This document shows positions 1-9,367 of a stretch of DNA of 38,524 nt, piece after piece (the first letter of the stretch is position 1; each line of letters begins with the position of its first letter). Position numbers and translations under genes: made by a program. Under the pieces are notes generated by a model. The model saw nothing but the letters and a program-made list of their open reading frames with translations, was not told the origin of the DNA and did not search any database. The stretch is taken from positions 1 to 38,524 of the forward strand of contig CALICM010000071.1 in the NCBI GenBank assembly GCA_938049225.1. Reading direction: 5' to 3'. Source of the DNA: an uncultured Paracoccaceae bacterium (GTDB lineage: Bacteria; Pseudomonadota; Alphaproteobacteria; Rhodobacterales; Rhodobacteraceae).

Positions 1-371
1 GGTTGTCGTTCGCAGGGTTGGACGTTGATCGGTGTACGTGCCTTTGAGCGGCGATCCTGACGCGCATAGCCGAAATAAGGGATCACCGCCGTAATCCGCG
101 CTGCAGACGAACGCCGCAGCGCGTCGCTCATGATCAGCAACTCCATCAGATTGTCGTTCGCGGGGTTCGATGTGGGCTGGATGATAAACATATCCTCGCC
201 GCGCACATTCTCGTAGACCTCGACGAAAATCTCACCATCGTTGAACCGTTCGACCCGCGTGTCGCACAACACCACGGCCTCGCCACGGTGAAAGGTCATA
301 CGGCGCGCGATCGCCTGCGCCAAGGGCTTGTTTGCATTGCCAGAGATAAGCTTGGGTTGCTGGGGGGTCAT
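1..371 (-). CDS. prs: Ribose-phosphate pyrophosphokinase, 3' truncated by window edge
   Basis: Makes PRPP from ribose-5-phosphate and ATP for nucleotide, His and Trp synthesis; cytoplasmic. Reading leftward from ATG 371, the frame gives the PRPP synthetase N-terminus: [13 protein letters not shown], an FNDGEI motif, an ENVRGEDMF strand, the [13 protein letters not shown] segment and the [13 protein letters not shown] loop. About 110 residues match the family; the catalytic flexible loop and PRPP-binding motif lie outside the window. After RTPI (about base 28) the translation stops resembling the family, and those terminal bases instead resemble bases 149-172 of the same gene, which suggests a chimeric or mis-assembled edge. 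Identity is secure; the extreme 3' portion is not. Confidence 0.9.
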   Translation of the reverse strand, partial: MTPQQPKLISGNANKPLAQAIARRMTFHRGEAVVLCDTRVERFNDGEIFVEVYENVRGEDMFIIQPTSNPANDNLMELLIMSDALRRSSAARITAVIPYFGYARQDRRSKARTPINVQPCERQ

Positions 372-487
372 GGGGATCTCGTGTCAGGGGCCAGATGGGT
401 TTGCCTTACCATTCCCACCCCCCCTTGCAAAGTCCGCAGCGACCGCCATGATCGCGCCAACCGCAAAAAATAACCCCCGAGGATTCC

Positions 488-1078
488 ATGGCCCGCATCG
501 ACTATTATTTCACCCCGCTGTCACCCTTTACATATCTCGCGGGGACGCGGCTTGAACAGATCGCGGCCAAGCATGGCGTGGACATCGAATACAAACCCTT
601 CAACCTGGCCGAGGTTGGCAAGCATACCGGCTTTGTTCCCTTGCCCGACCGTCCCGAGGCGCGCAAATCCTACCGCCTGGCCGAATTGAAGCGTATCGCC
701 CAGCACGTCGGCCTGCCGATCAACCTGCAGCCGGCGCATTGGCCGACAAACCCGGTGCCGGCCTGCACGACGGTGATCTCGGCCCAGATGGTTGGCGGGG
801 ATGTCGGCGCGCTGTGCCATCGGATCATGAAAGCCACTTGGGCCGACGAGGAAGATGTGGCCGAGGATCACGTGCTGCGCAAATGCCTTGAGGAAACCGG
901 CTTTGACGCGGGCCTCACCGATCGCGATATGCTTAGCGCCGTCGAGATCTTAGAGAAAAACACCAATGATGCGCTAAACGCGCAGATTTTTGGCTCGCCC
1001 TCTTATGTGGTCGATCACCATGTGTTCTGGGGCCAGGACCGGCTTGACTATCTGGACCGCCACCTCGCCCAGCATTAA
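488..1078 (+). CDS. 2-hydroxychromene-2-carboxylate isomerase family protein (DsbA/GST-kappa fold)
   Basis: 196 residues, the usual size for the HCCA isomerase/NahD branch of the DsbA-like thioredoxin fold. The N-terminus has the family pattern YYFTPLSPFTYLAG, with Ser12 where NahD uses a serine to activate glutathione in place of the DsbA CxxC. The C-terminus has the cis-proline region FGSPSYVVDHHVFWGQDRLDYL, typical of these enzymes. NahD isomerises an aromatic intermediate of naphthalene breakdown, but no aromatic pathway genes are nearby, so a general glutathione-dependent isomerase or transferase role is more likely. It stands alone, divergent from prs. The substrate is unknown. Confidence 0.85.
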   Translation: MARIDYYFTPLSPFTYLAGTRLEQIAAKHGVDIEYKPFNLAEVGKHTGFVPLPDRPEARKSYRLAELKRIAQHVGLPINLQPAHWPTNPVPACTTVISAQMVGGDVGALCHRIMKATWADEEDVAEDHVLRKCLEETGFDAGLTDRDMLSAVEILEKNTNDALNAQIFGSPSYVVDHHVFWGQDRLDYLDRHLAQH

Positions 1079-1082
1079 CGGG

Positions 1083-1106
1083 GATGGGGCTGCCCGATCC
1101 CCCATC
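1083..1106. terminator. Hairpin between convergent genes
   Basis: GATGGGG and CCCCATC form a 7-bp stem around a 10-nt loop just after the isomerase stop codon and before the converging ltaE stop. There is no clear T-run on either side, so a bidirectional terminator is only an inference from position. Confidence 0.35.
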
Positions 1107-1117
1107 TCCTGTCCAGA

Positions 1118-1135
1118 AATATCCCCGCCGGAGGC
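1118..1135 (-). repeat. 18-bp intergenic repeat, copy 1
   Basis: On the minus strand this reads GCCTCCGGCGGGGATATT, identical over 18 bases to 2716-2733 on the plus strand. Both copies are in short intergenic gaps. From memory, closely similar strings are frequent between genes in Rhodobacteraceae; their function is unknown. Confidence 0.7.
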
Positions 1136-1161
1136 ATTGAGACCTGCCGACAGCACGGATC

Positions 1162-2217
1162 TCAACCTGCCTGGACTGCCGTGACCAATGCGTCCACATC
1201 TGCCTCGGATGTGCACCAACTGGCAACCATTCGGCAGTCCAAAGCCTCGTCCACGGGCCCGTCCAAAGTCGCCCCGCCCGGCCACAGATAGTAGTGCCCA
1301 ACCCGCATTGCGGCGCGATGCAACACACGCGGCATCCGCGCGAAAATCATGTTCGCATCGACCGGATGAAGGATCTCGACCCCCTGGGCGGCGGCCAGGC
1401 CCATGGCCAAATCCCCAGCGCGCTTGTTGGCCGTGCGCGCCATCTCCAACCACAGATCATCCTGCAGATAGGCGTCCATCTGCGCCGACAAATACCGATG
1501 TTTCGAGAACAAATGCGCCCCGCGTTTGCGGCGCAGCTCAAACTCCCAAGCTTTGGCCGGATCGAAGAAGATGACCGCTTCCGCCCCCATCAATCCGTTT
1601 TTCGTCCCACCGAAACTCAATACATCCACGCCTGCTTTCCAGGTCATCTCGGCCGGGCTGCAGCCCAGGGCGACCAAGGCGTTGGTGAACCGCGCGCCGT
1701 CCATGTGCACGGGCAGCCCATAGGCGCGCGCTTGATCCGTCAGCGTCCGGATCTCGGCCAAAGAGTAGACCCCGCCAAACTCGGTTACCTGAGTCAACGA
1801 GAGCGCGCCCAATTGCCGGTGATGCACCACACCACTGGGCAATTTGCCCAGCGCCGCTGCTAGCGCGCCAGGGTCCATCTTGCCATGCGCGCCTGGCACC
1901 AGGGTCAGCGCGGCACCGCCGGTGTAGAACTCAGGAGCGCCACATTCATCGATTTCCAGATGACTGGTTTGATGCGCAAACACCGTCGCCCAAGGATCCA
2001 CAATCGCCGCAAGCGCCAAAGCGTTGGCCGCCGTACCGGTTGCGACCAAAAACACTTCGGCTTCGGGCGCCTCGAAAATCTTGCGGATCCGGTCGCGGAC
2101 CCGCTCCATCGGTGCATCATCGCCATAAGAGCCCGAGAACCCCTCGTTCGCCCGCACCACCGCCTCGATCACCTTAGGGTGCGCCCCGCTGGCGTTGTCA
2201 GACGTGAACCACGTCAT
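1162..2217 (-). CDS. ltaE: Low-specificity L-threonine aldolase (PLP enzyme)
   Basis: 351 residues, full length for beta-eliminating threonine aldolases, which cleave L-threonine or allo-threonine to glycine and acetaldehyde. Visible are the N-terminal SDNASGAHP motif, the VATGTAANALAL phosphate-binding segment around residues 58-70, the HMDGARFTNA strand with Asp173 and Arg176 that contact PLP, and SFGGTKNGLMGAE with the Schiff-base lysine at about 206. The ATG overlaps the stop of the upstream UPF0260 gene by four bases, so the two are probably translationally coupled. It is the last gene of the leftward maoC-ribF-UPF0260-ltaE group. Confidence 0.93.
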   Translation of the reverse strand: MTWFTSDNASGAHPKVIEAVVRANEGFSGSYGDDAPMERVRDRIRKIFEAPEAEVFLVATGTAANALALAAIVDPWATVFAHQTSHLEIDECGAPEFYTGGAALTLVPGAHGKMDPGALAAALGKLPSGVVHHRQLGALSLTQVTEFGGVYSLAEIRTLTDQARAYGLPVHMDGARFTNALVALGCSPAEMTWKAGVDVLSFGGTKNGLMGAEAVIFFDPAKAWEFELRRKRGAHLFSKHRYLSAQMDAYLQDDLWLEMARTANKRAGDLAMGLAAAQGVEILHPVDANMIFARMPRVLHRAAMRVGHYYLWPGGATLDGPVDEALDCRMVASWCTSEADVDALVTAVQAG

Positions 2218-2684
2218 TGCAGCCCCTCCACGATGTAGTTTTCCAGATCGTCATCATCGACACCTTCTTCCGACACCATATGCCCGGCCAGCGAGATGCC
2301 TGCCTCGGCCACGCTGTTGGCCCGTCCGCTGATCAGCGGATGCCAGGGCTCCAACGGCCGCCCCTCGGCCATCAGGCGATAGCCGCAGGTCGAGGGCATC
2401 CAATAAAGGATCTGGTCCAATTTCTCGGCGGTGACCACCACGCAGTCGGTGACAATCTTTTTGCGATTGGCGTAGTCTCGGCACCGGCAGGTACCTCGGT
2501 CCAACAGACGGCAGGCGATATTGGTGTATTCCACCTCGCCGGTGTCCTCGAACTCCAACTTGCGCAGGCAGCACTTGCCGCAACCGTCGCACAGCGCCTC
2601 CCACTCAGAAGGGGTCAGATCGGTCAGCGCTTCGGTTTCCCAAAAACGGGGCCGGATGGCCTGACGGTTAATCGGATCTGTCAT
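2214..2684 (-). CDS. UPF0260 / YcgN-type cysteine-cluster protein
   Basis: 156 residues, the normal size for the UPF0260 (YcgN) family. Near the N-terminus are FWETEALTDLTPSEWEALC and the cysteine cluster CDGCGKCCLRKLE, followed by further cysteines in IACRLLDRGTCRCRDYANR and a late CGYRLMAEGRPLEPWHPLISG segment, all hallmarks of this family. The cysteine spacing suggests metal or Fe-S binding, but the biochemical role is unknown. It ends four bases inside ltaE and lies downstream of ribF across a 66-bp gap that carries the second copy of the 18-bp intergenic repeat. Confidence 0.88.
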   Translation of the reverse strand: MTDPINRQAIRPRFWETEALTDLTPSEWEALCDGCGKCCLRKLEFEDTGEVEYTNIACRLLDRGTCRCRDYANRKKIVTDCVVVTAEKLDQILYWMPSTCGYRLMAEGRPLEPWHPLISGRANSVAEAGISLAGHMVSEEGVDDDDLENYIVEGLQ

Positions 2685-2715
2685 TCTGAGGGTGGTTCCG
2701 GGTGCTGCCGCCGAC

Positions 2716-2733
2716 GCCTCCGGCGGGGATATT
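2716..2733 (+). repeat. 18-bp intergenic repeat, copy 2
   Basis: GCCTCCGGCGGGGATATT on the plus strand, identical to the inverted copy at 1118-1135. Its left half also joins the preceding bases as a small hairpin, CCGCCG with CGGCGG, at about 2708-2727. It lies between the ribF stop and the UPF0260 start. Confidence 0.7.
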
Positions 2734-2750
2734 GGGGAAAATGGTAAGGG

Positions 2751-3695
2751 CTAGGGGGTGATCTGGGCCAGCGCCTCGCGGGCGGCAACGCTGTCTTTGT
2801 CCATCTGGGCAATAAGTGCCGCGACATCGTCGAATTTTGCTTCCGGACGCAGGAAGGCCGTGAGGGCGACCGAAACCTCGGCGCCATAGAGATCGCCATC
2901 CAAATCGAACACAAAGGTCTCGAGATTGGGCGCATTCACCCCAAAAGTGGGCCGCTCCCCCAGCGAGGCCACGCCATGGTACTGTCCCCCATGCGGTCCG
3001 GTCAGCACGTCGAACAGCACCGCATAGATCCCAAATTTTGGCAAGTGCAGACCGTCGAGCGCCATATTCGCGGTCGGATAACCCAACTCGCGCCCCCGCT
3101 GATCGCCCTTGATCACCGTCCCATCAATGCGGTGCCAATGGCCCAGCATCCGTGCGGCCTCCTCCGGGGCACCATCGCTTAGCGCTTTACGGATCGCGGT
3201 GGACGAGATGTCCTGCGTGCTGCTGCCCACCAAAGGCGCGATTGTTACCTCGAAGCGATGCGTGCGGCCAAGTGCCTGCAGAAGATAGGCGTCGCCGCGC
3301 CGGCCCCGGCCGAAACGGAAGTCCGCACCCACCACCACATGCCGCACGCCAAGCCCGGCAACCAGGATCTCGGCAATAAAATGGTCCGCGGTCATCGAGG
3401 CGGTCTTGGCGTCAAACCGGATCTCGTACAGTTGCTCAACGCCCAGCTTTTCCAGCCTGTGCGCGCGCGTCTCTTGGTTCATGAGGCGAAAAGCTGGGCT
3501 ACCGGGCGCGAAATACTCGCGCGGATGCGGCTCGAAGGTGACCACACCCAATTGCCCACCCAGTTGCCCAGCGGCGGCGGCTGCCAGCGAGATCACCGAC
3601 TGGTGCCCCAGGTGCACACCATCAAAGTTACCGATCGCCACGCTGGCGGCGCGGTCTTCGGGGGGCAGGTCGAAATATCGCGAATGGCGTTTCAT
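2751..3695 (-). CDS. ribF: Bifunctional riboflavin kinase / FAD synthetase
   Basis: 314 residues, standard RibF length. The N-terminal FAD synthetase (nucleotidyltransferase) domain has IGNFDGVHLGH at residues 21-31 and later the DFRFGRGRRGD and ISSTAIRKAL motifs. The C-terminal flavokinase domain begins near residue 185 with the GYPTANM motif and LPKFGIYAV. It converts riboflavin to FMN and then FAD in the cytoplasm. The ATG at 3695 lies 30 bases after the maoC-like stop, so the two are likely co-transcribed. Confidence 0.95.
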   Translation of the reverse strand: MKRHSRYFDLPPEDRAASVAIGNFDGVHLGHQSVISLAAAAAGQLGGQLGVVTFEPHPREYFAPGSPAFRLMNQETRAHRLEKLGVEQLYEIRFDAKTASMTADHFIAEILVAGLGVRHVVVGADFRFGRGRRGDAYLLQALGRTHRFEVTIAPLVGSSTQDISSTAIRKALSDGAPEEAARMLGHWHRIDGTVIKGDQRGRELGYPTANMALDGLHLPKFGIYAVLFDVLTGPHGGQYHGVASLGERPTFGVNAPNLETFVFDLDGDLYGAEVSVALTAFLRPEAKFDDVAALIAQMDKDSVAAREALAQITP

Positions 3696-3725
3696 GGGTC
3701 CCCGGCGCGGGGCCCGGCCCGCGTG

Positions 3726-4181
3726 TTAGTCGAATTTGCGGCTGGGTGCCAGCACCAAGGCCTCACCCTTCAGCACACAGATATCGCCCACAAGGCACTG
3801 ACAATCAAGCGTGACACGTCGCCTGCTGTATTCAATGTCAGCCACATGTACCACGGCCTGAACCCGATCCCCCGGGCGCACGGGTGCGAGGAATTTCAGG
3901 TTTTGCCCCAAATAGACCGATCCATGGCCGGGCAACTGCTCGCCAATAACCGCCGAGATCAACGCGGCGGTCAGCATCCCATGCGCGATACGCCCACCAA
4001 AGATCGTGTCTTGCGCATAATCCTCGTCCAAATGCACCGGATTGTGGTCGCAAGATAGCTGCGCAAAGGCCTCGATATCCGCATCCGTGATGGTTTTGGA
4101 GATCGAGCGGGCCATCCCGATCTCCAAATCCTCGATGCAGATCGTCCCGGTCAGGTGATTATGTCGGGGCGTATCGAGCAT
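3726..4181 (-). CDS. MaoC family (R)-specific enoyl-CoA hydratase-like protein
   Basis: 151 residues with a single hot-dog MaoC domain. The hydratase motif is visible as CDHNPVHLDEDYA, with Asp45 and His50 as the expected catalytic pair, followed by the family segment IFGGRIAHGMLTAALIS. Such enzymes hydrate trans-2-enoyl-CoA to (R)-3-hydroxyacyl-CoA in the cytoplasm; the exact acyl-CoA is unknown. It is the first gene of the leftward group with ribF. In related genomes a HAD-IIA hydrolase usually sits immediately upstream (family knowledge); here a decayed TraB/GumN fragment separates them. Confidence 0.88.
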   Translation of the reverse strand: MLDTPRHNHLTGTICIEDLEIGMARSISKTITDADIEAFAQLSCDHNPVHLDEDYAQDTIFGGRIAHGMLTAALISAVIGEQLPGHGSVYLGQNLKFLAPVRPGDRVQAVVHVADIEYSRRRVTLDCQCLVGDICVLKGEALVLAPSRKFD

Positions 4182-4301
4182 CTGTTCTCCCTAGACTTGC
4201 GAATGCGCAGGCTGCGCCCGGAATTTCTAGCCGAGTCACATCAGCGACGCAAGAAAATTGCGCAACCAAATTTCAATTATGTGGTAATTATCAACATATA
4301 A

Positions 4302-4607
4302 TTACCGGAATGCCTGGGGCGCCGGGATCGCAACCACCTGATACCCCTACTGACTAACATATTCAGCAATCCGGTGTCCCTCGGCAAATGAAACGCACCA
4401 ACGACAATCACCAAACCACCCGCCTCCAACTCGGGAAGGGCAGTTTCGATCATAACGGCATTGCAATGAACGCCGTGTCGGCGTTGTAGAGCGCATAGAA
4501 TGTCAGGATATCTTTAGGTTTTGCCTGCCAACGGTCGTCGCTGACAAGTGACGCAAGAATATCTTGCGGTTCAAGTGTGCGGATCGGCCAGGCCCAGCCC
4601 GCCCCCC
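4302..4607 (-). pseudogene. TraB/GumN family remnant, 5' truncated and frameshifted
   Basis: No intact frame, but translating leftward in shifting frames recovers the C-terminal part of a TraB/GumN protein. The pieces are a WPIRTLEPQDILASL segment near 4600-4560, DILTFYALYNADTAF ending at a TGA (4450-4452), RNAVMIETALPEL and GGLVIVVGAFHLP in a second frame (about 4465-4375), and GYQVVAIPAPQAFR in a third frame ending at TAA 4302-4304. The GGLVIVVGAFHL stretch matches GGLVVAVGALHL of the intact neighbour at 5558-6553. One shift lies near 4455-4475, the other at a run of four G (plus-strand C, about 4344-4347). The N-terminal half is missing, replaced by the HAD gene end. Confidence 0.8.
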
Positions 4608-5480
4608 TCATCGCAGCATTCCAATAACGGCGGTGGGGGTCAGTTGCGAGGGCGCCAGGAAGGTCTCCAATCGCGCCGGATTGGGGCCAGCTGAGGCTGT
4701 TGTTTCCGTTTCGGCCGCCGCCAGCCCGCCGGTGATGAAGAGTGTGTCCAGACCTTCGGCCACGCCGCCTTTGATGTCAGTGGTGATCCCATCGCCGATG
4801 CACAGGATCGCCTCCTCGGGCACCAAGGCCCCGCGCAGCGCCTCGGCCCGGGCGCGGGCCAGGTTGTAAATCGGCGGATGCGGTTTGCCGTAGTAATGCG
4901 ATGTGCCGCCCAGATCGGTATAAAACCCAGCCAAAGCACCCGCGCAATAAATCCGCGTCTCGCCCACATCGACCACCACATCCGGGTTCGCGCAGAGCAG
5001 CTTCAATCCGGCCTGTTTGGCCTGCATCAACTGCAGGCGATAATCCTCGGGGGTTTCGGTGCGGTCGTTGAACAGACCGGTGCAGATAATCCCCTCGGCT
5101 TGCTCAAGGGGGACACGGACCACATCAATCGGCACACCGTCTTCGGTGCTGAAAAACACCAGATCCCGCTCAGGCCCCATATGATAAACCTTGCGCCCGA
5201 ACAGCCCCGCTGCCATCGCCTGCTGTGCCGCATCCCCCGACGAGGCAATGTCGTCATAGCAATCCGCCGGCGCCCCCAAGCGCTCTAGCTGCAGGCGAAC
5301 CGACGGTCGGGGCCGGGGCGAGTTTGTCACAAGGATTACCGTTCCGCCTCGCGCCCGAAACGCCCGCAAGGCCGCCACGGCCTCGGGGAAAACTGCGGTG
5401 CCGTCGTGCAGACACCCCCACAGGTCGCAATAGAGAACGTCATAGCGATCGGCGATCTGGTCCAAACTTGTAATTATCAT
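4608..5480 (-). CDS. TIGR01459-type HAD class IIA hydrolase
   Basis: 290 residues from ATG 5480, giving MIITSLDQIADRYDVLYCDL as in family members; an upstream in-frame TTG at 5513 would add 11 residues and is less likely. HAD motif I appears as CDLWGCLHDG, in which Trp replaces the usual second Asp, a feature of this subfamily. Motif II is VTNSPRPR, a lysine lies in YYGKPHPPIYNLA, and motif III/IV is CIGDGITTDIKGG. Class IIA HAD proteins of this type are predicted cytoplasmic phosphatases, often annotated NagD-like; the substrate is unknown. The neighbours maoC and ribF on the same strand fit a conserved Rhodobacterales cluster. Confidence 0.87.
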   Translation of the reverse strand: MIITSLDQIADRYDVLYCDLWGCLHDGTAVFPEAVAALRAFRARGGTVILVTNSPRPRPSVRLQLERLGAPADCYDDIASSGDAAQQAMAAGLFGRKVYHMGPERDLVFFSTEDGVPIDVVRVPLEQAEGIICTGLFNDRTETPEDYRLQLMQAKQAGLKLLCANPDVVVDVGETRIYCAGALAGFYTDLGGTSHYYGKPHPPIYNLARARAEALRGALVPEEAILCIGDGITTDIKGGVAEGLDTLFITGGLAAAETETTASAGPNPARLETFLAPSQLTPTAVIGMLR

Positions 5481-5557
5481 GCGTCTGCCGTCACCTTCAA
5501 AAGCATCAATCAACCTTAGCGGGCATACGCAACCAGTTGGCCCTTCGCAAACCAGCC

Positions 5558-6553
5558 CTACAGATCTAGGCGCGTCACCTTAAACCCCAGCGCCTGGAGT
5601 TGTGCCAGCAACCCATCCTCGCCCGTCAGGTGCAGCGCGCCGACGGCCACCACAAGCCCGCCTTCGTCGAGCGCTGGAACCAACTGGTCCATCCAGCGTC
5701 GGTTGCGCTCAACCAGCAACAGCTCAAGAAACTTGTCTGCTGCCTGGCTCGCCTTGGGATCATCCACCTGCTCCAGAAGCGCCAGCGAGAACGCTTCGAT
5801 CTGTGCGATCTGCCCGTTCTTATACATGCGCTTGGTGGTTGCCAGCATGTCCTCGGCCAACCACGCGGTCGGCAAGCTGGCGCGCAGCATGGCAACTTGG
5901 TCGTCGTAGGGAAGGTCTGAGAACAGGCTGAAAACCTCCTCGGGGATCTCAAGCCCCGTCACGGGAATGCCCCGCTCTTTGGCCGCGGCCTCGATCCGGC
6001 GATCCAATATCAGCCGCCCGCTGGCCACATCCGCTTGGGCGCATGCCGGGATCGTCAGCGTGATGGCCAGGTACCACGGGGCGACCTGATTGGCATAGGG
6101 TTCGGGAATGCCATAGGGTTTGAGCATACGGACCAAATCGCGCCATTCCGCAACGCTTAGGCTGCGCTGCAACCGCGCACTGTCCTTGGCCAGAAACAAC
6201 CCTGGGTTGAGGATGATTTTGCGCATCATCCGCTTTTCTTCCTCGCGCGTGACCTCGACCATCAGCTGCCGCGCATTCGCCAATCGATCGATCAGGGCAT
6301 CGGGCGGCGTGGCCACATCGTCATCCGTCAGATGCAGTGTCCCGAACAGGGTCGAGGCCGCGCCATCGCGCTGCACCTCGTACATCCGCCCCTCGCCAAA
6401 TGGTGTGGCAGCCGCCCGCGCGGATACCCGTGCCGCGAAATCCGTGTCCCAGCCTTGGGCCAAATCATGCCCGGCGCAGGCCGACAGCGCAATTGTCGGG
6501 GCAAGCAGCAAAAGTACTGCAAGTGTCATCAGAACAGCGCATATCTTCGCCAT
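5558..6553 (-). CDS. TraB/GumN family exported protein, probable lipoprotein
   Basis: 331 residues from ATG 6553. The frame extends upstream to a GTG at 6667, but this ATG starts a clean signal peptide, MAKICAVLMTLAVLLLLAPT, followed by ALSACAG. LSAC fits a lipobox, so lipid anchoring is possible. The TraB/GumN domain shows the paired GxLH motifs: STLFGTLHLTDDD near the N-terminus and GGLVVAVGALHLTGEDGLL near the C-terminus, with ERNRRWMDQL between them. The fold resembles Tiki-type metalloproteases, so an envelope peptidase role is possible but unproven. A decayed relative lies at 4302-4607, suggesting an ancestral duplication. Confidence 0.83.
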   Translation of the reverse strand: MAKICAVLMTLAVLLLLAPTIALSACAGHDLAQGWDTDFAARVSARAAATPFGEGRMYEVQRDGAASTLFGTLHLTDDDVATPPDALIDRLANARQLMVEVTREEEKRMMRKIILNPGLFLAKDSARLQRSLSVAEWRDLVRMLKPYGIPEPYANQVAPWYLAITLTIPACAQADVASGRLILDRRIEAAAKERGIPVTGLEIPEEVFSLFSDLPYDDQVAMLRASLPTAWLAEDMLATTKRMYKNGQIAQIEAFSLALLEQVDDPKASQAADKFLELLLVERNRRWMDQLVPALDEGGLVVAVGALHLTGEDGLLAQLQALGFKVTRLDL

Positions 6554-6678
6554 ATCAGTCGCCTTTCCAGAGGCCCTCACAAAGGCGAAGCTACCGCGCC
6601 AGCTGCGGTTTTGAAACCGGGCTTCCGTTACGTAAATCAAGGCGTGTTGAAACCGTATCATATCCACGGTCAGACCTC

Positions 6679-6707
6679 TTGACTCACCCGCCTACGCCAC
6701 CTATCTC
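6679..6707 (+). promoter_or_regulatory. Candidate housekeeping promoter of groESL
   Basis: TTGACT (6679-6684) and TATCTC (6702-6707) are separated by 17 bases, matching the alphaproteobacterial sigma-70 pattern CTTGAC-N17-CTATCT. The CIRCE operator starts eight bases after the -10 element, so it would cover the transcription start. Confidence 0.6.
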
Positions 6708-6714
6708 AGCCCAG

Positions 6715-6741
6715 TTAGCACTCAAGGGCAGCGAGTGCCAA
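6715..6741 (+). promoter_or_regulatory. CIRCE operator (HrcA binding site)
   Basis: TTAGCACTC, nine bases, then GAGTGCCAA: the CIRCE inverted repeat with a single deviation from the consensus right arm (GAGTGCTAA). It lies 57 bases upstream of groES. In known systems HrcA, folded with help from GroEL, represses groESL here until heat shock; no hrcA is in the window. Confidence 0.92.
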
Positions 6742-6798
6742 CAGACGCATGGGAGCGCTGCCCATCCAGTTTCGGAACGCCACTAAGGAGCGAACCTT

Positions 6799-7086
6799 AT
6801 GAATTTCACACCATTGCATGACCGTGTACTGGTCCGCCGTATCGAAGGCGAAGAGAAAACCGCCGGTGGGCTAATCATCCCCGACACCGCCAAAGAAAAG
6901 CCTGCCGAGGGCGAGGTGATCTCGGTCGGCGCAGGCGCCAAGGACGACGACGGCGATCGGATCGCGATGGACGTCAAAGCCGGTGATCGCATTTTGTTCG
7001 GCAAATGGTCGGGCACCGAGATCAAGATCGACGGTGAAGATCTGCTGATCATGAAGGAAAGCGATATTCTGGGTGTTATGGTCTAA
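6799..7086 (+). CDS. groES: Co-chaperonin GroES
   Basis: 95 residues, typical GroES length, beginning [20 protein letters not shown] with the mobile loop [17 protein letters not shown] and ending [14 protein letters not shown]. It forms the heptameric lid of the GroEL cage in the cytoplasm. A strong ribosome site (AAGGAGCG) precedes the ATG. It is followed 48 bases later by groEL and is controlled by the CIRCE site upstream. Confidence 0.98.
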   Translation: MNFTPLHDRVLVRRIEGEEKTAGGLIIPDTAKEKPAEGEVISVGAGAKDDDGDRIAMDVKAGDRILFGKWSGTEIKIDGEDLLIMKESDILGVMV

Positions 7087-7107
7087 GGCCGCGCCCTCGT
7101 TTCCTGA

Positions 7108-8781
<1,674 letters not shown>

Positions 8782-8806
8782 GCCAGCCTGGCACTTTTGT
8801 CAGACG

Positions 8807-8836
8807 AAGGGCCGCCCTCGGGCGGCCCTTATTTAT
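8807..8836 (+). terminator. Rho-independent terminator of groESL
   Basis: AAGGGCCGCC and GGCGGCCCTT form a perfect 10-bp stem with the loop CTCG, followed by ATTTATTT. It is 25 bases after the groEL stop. Confidence 0.9.
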
Positions 8837-8863
8837 TTGGCGGCTTCGGTAATATGACGTGGC

Positions 8864-9367
8864 TCAGACATCCGCCGCTTGCATCTCGGCCAAGATCTCT
8901 TCGATGATCGCGAAGCCGCTGCCCCAGCCTTTGTCCATTCCGGCCATCGCTTGGGCGAAGCAGGCGATCTCGGCCTCGGTCGCGTTCATCGGCGTTTGGG
9001 TCAGGCGCACGCGGGTGTTGGCGCCCATGTCCTCGAACGTCACGGTGGTCAGCAACACGCGCGGCCAGTCGGGCATCCTTTGATTGGGCGCGATGTTCCA
9101 TTCCGCATCCGCCGACGAGTGATGCCAGACGATTTTTTCCTTCGGCACAACGTCCTGAAAAGCCATTCGGCTGAGGTCCGATGTCTCGCCCCACTTCATC
9201 TCGTTTAACCACATCCCGCCGGGGCGCGGATCGAAGGCATGGATGATGGTCTCGACACCCGGGCCATACCATCTGGCCAGCAACACGGGGTCGGTCCAAG
9301 CGCGCCACACCATGTCGCGCGGCGCGTCGAACACGCGATCAAGCACATATTCTGGTAACTCAGCCAT
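8864..9367 (-). CDS. AHSA1/SRPBCC domain protein
   Basis: 167 residues with the Aha1/START-like SRPBCC pattern: an N-terminal LDRVFDAPRDMVWRAWTDP, LLARWYGPG, a central GGMWLNEMKWG region, LLTTVTFEDMGANTRVRLTQ, and a C-terminal long helix GMDKGWGSGFAIIEEILAEM. These proteins bind hydrophobic ligands in a deep pocket; the ligand here is unknown. The start overlaps the end of the upstream ArsR-type regulator by eight bases, an arrangement common for this pair, so the regulator probably controls it. Confidence 0.88.
   Translation of the reverse strand: MAELPEYVLDRVFDAPRDMVWRAWTDPVLLARWYGPGVETIIHAFDPRPGGMWLNEMKWGETSDLSRMAFQDVVPKEKIVWHHSSADAEWNIAPNQRMPDWPRVLLTTVTFEDMGANTRVRLTQTPMNATEAEIACFAQAMAGMDKGWGSGFAIIEEILAEMQAADV

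Noticed and set aside
5481..5513. TTG start extending the HAD-IIA protein by 11 residues
   Set aside because: Family members start near the ATG at 5480 (MIITSLDQ). The TTG has AAGG upstream, so it cannot be excluded, but the added residues match nothing.
6554..6667. N-terminal extension of the TraB/GumN protein from a GTG at 6667
   Set aside because: It would bury the signal peptide and lipobox that begin at ATG 6553.
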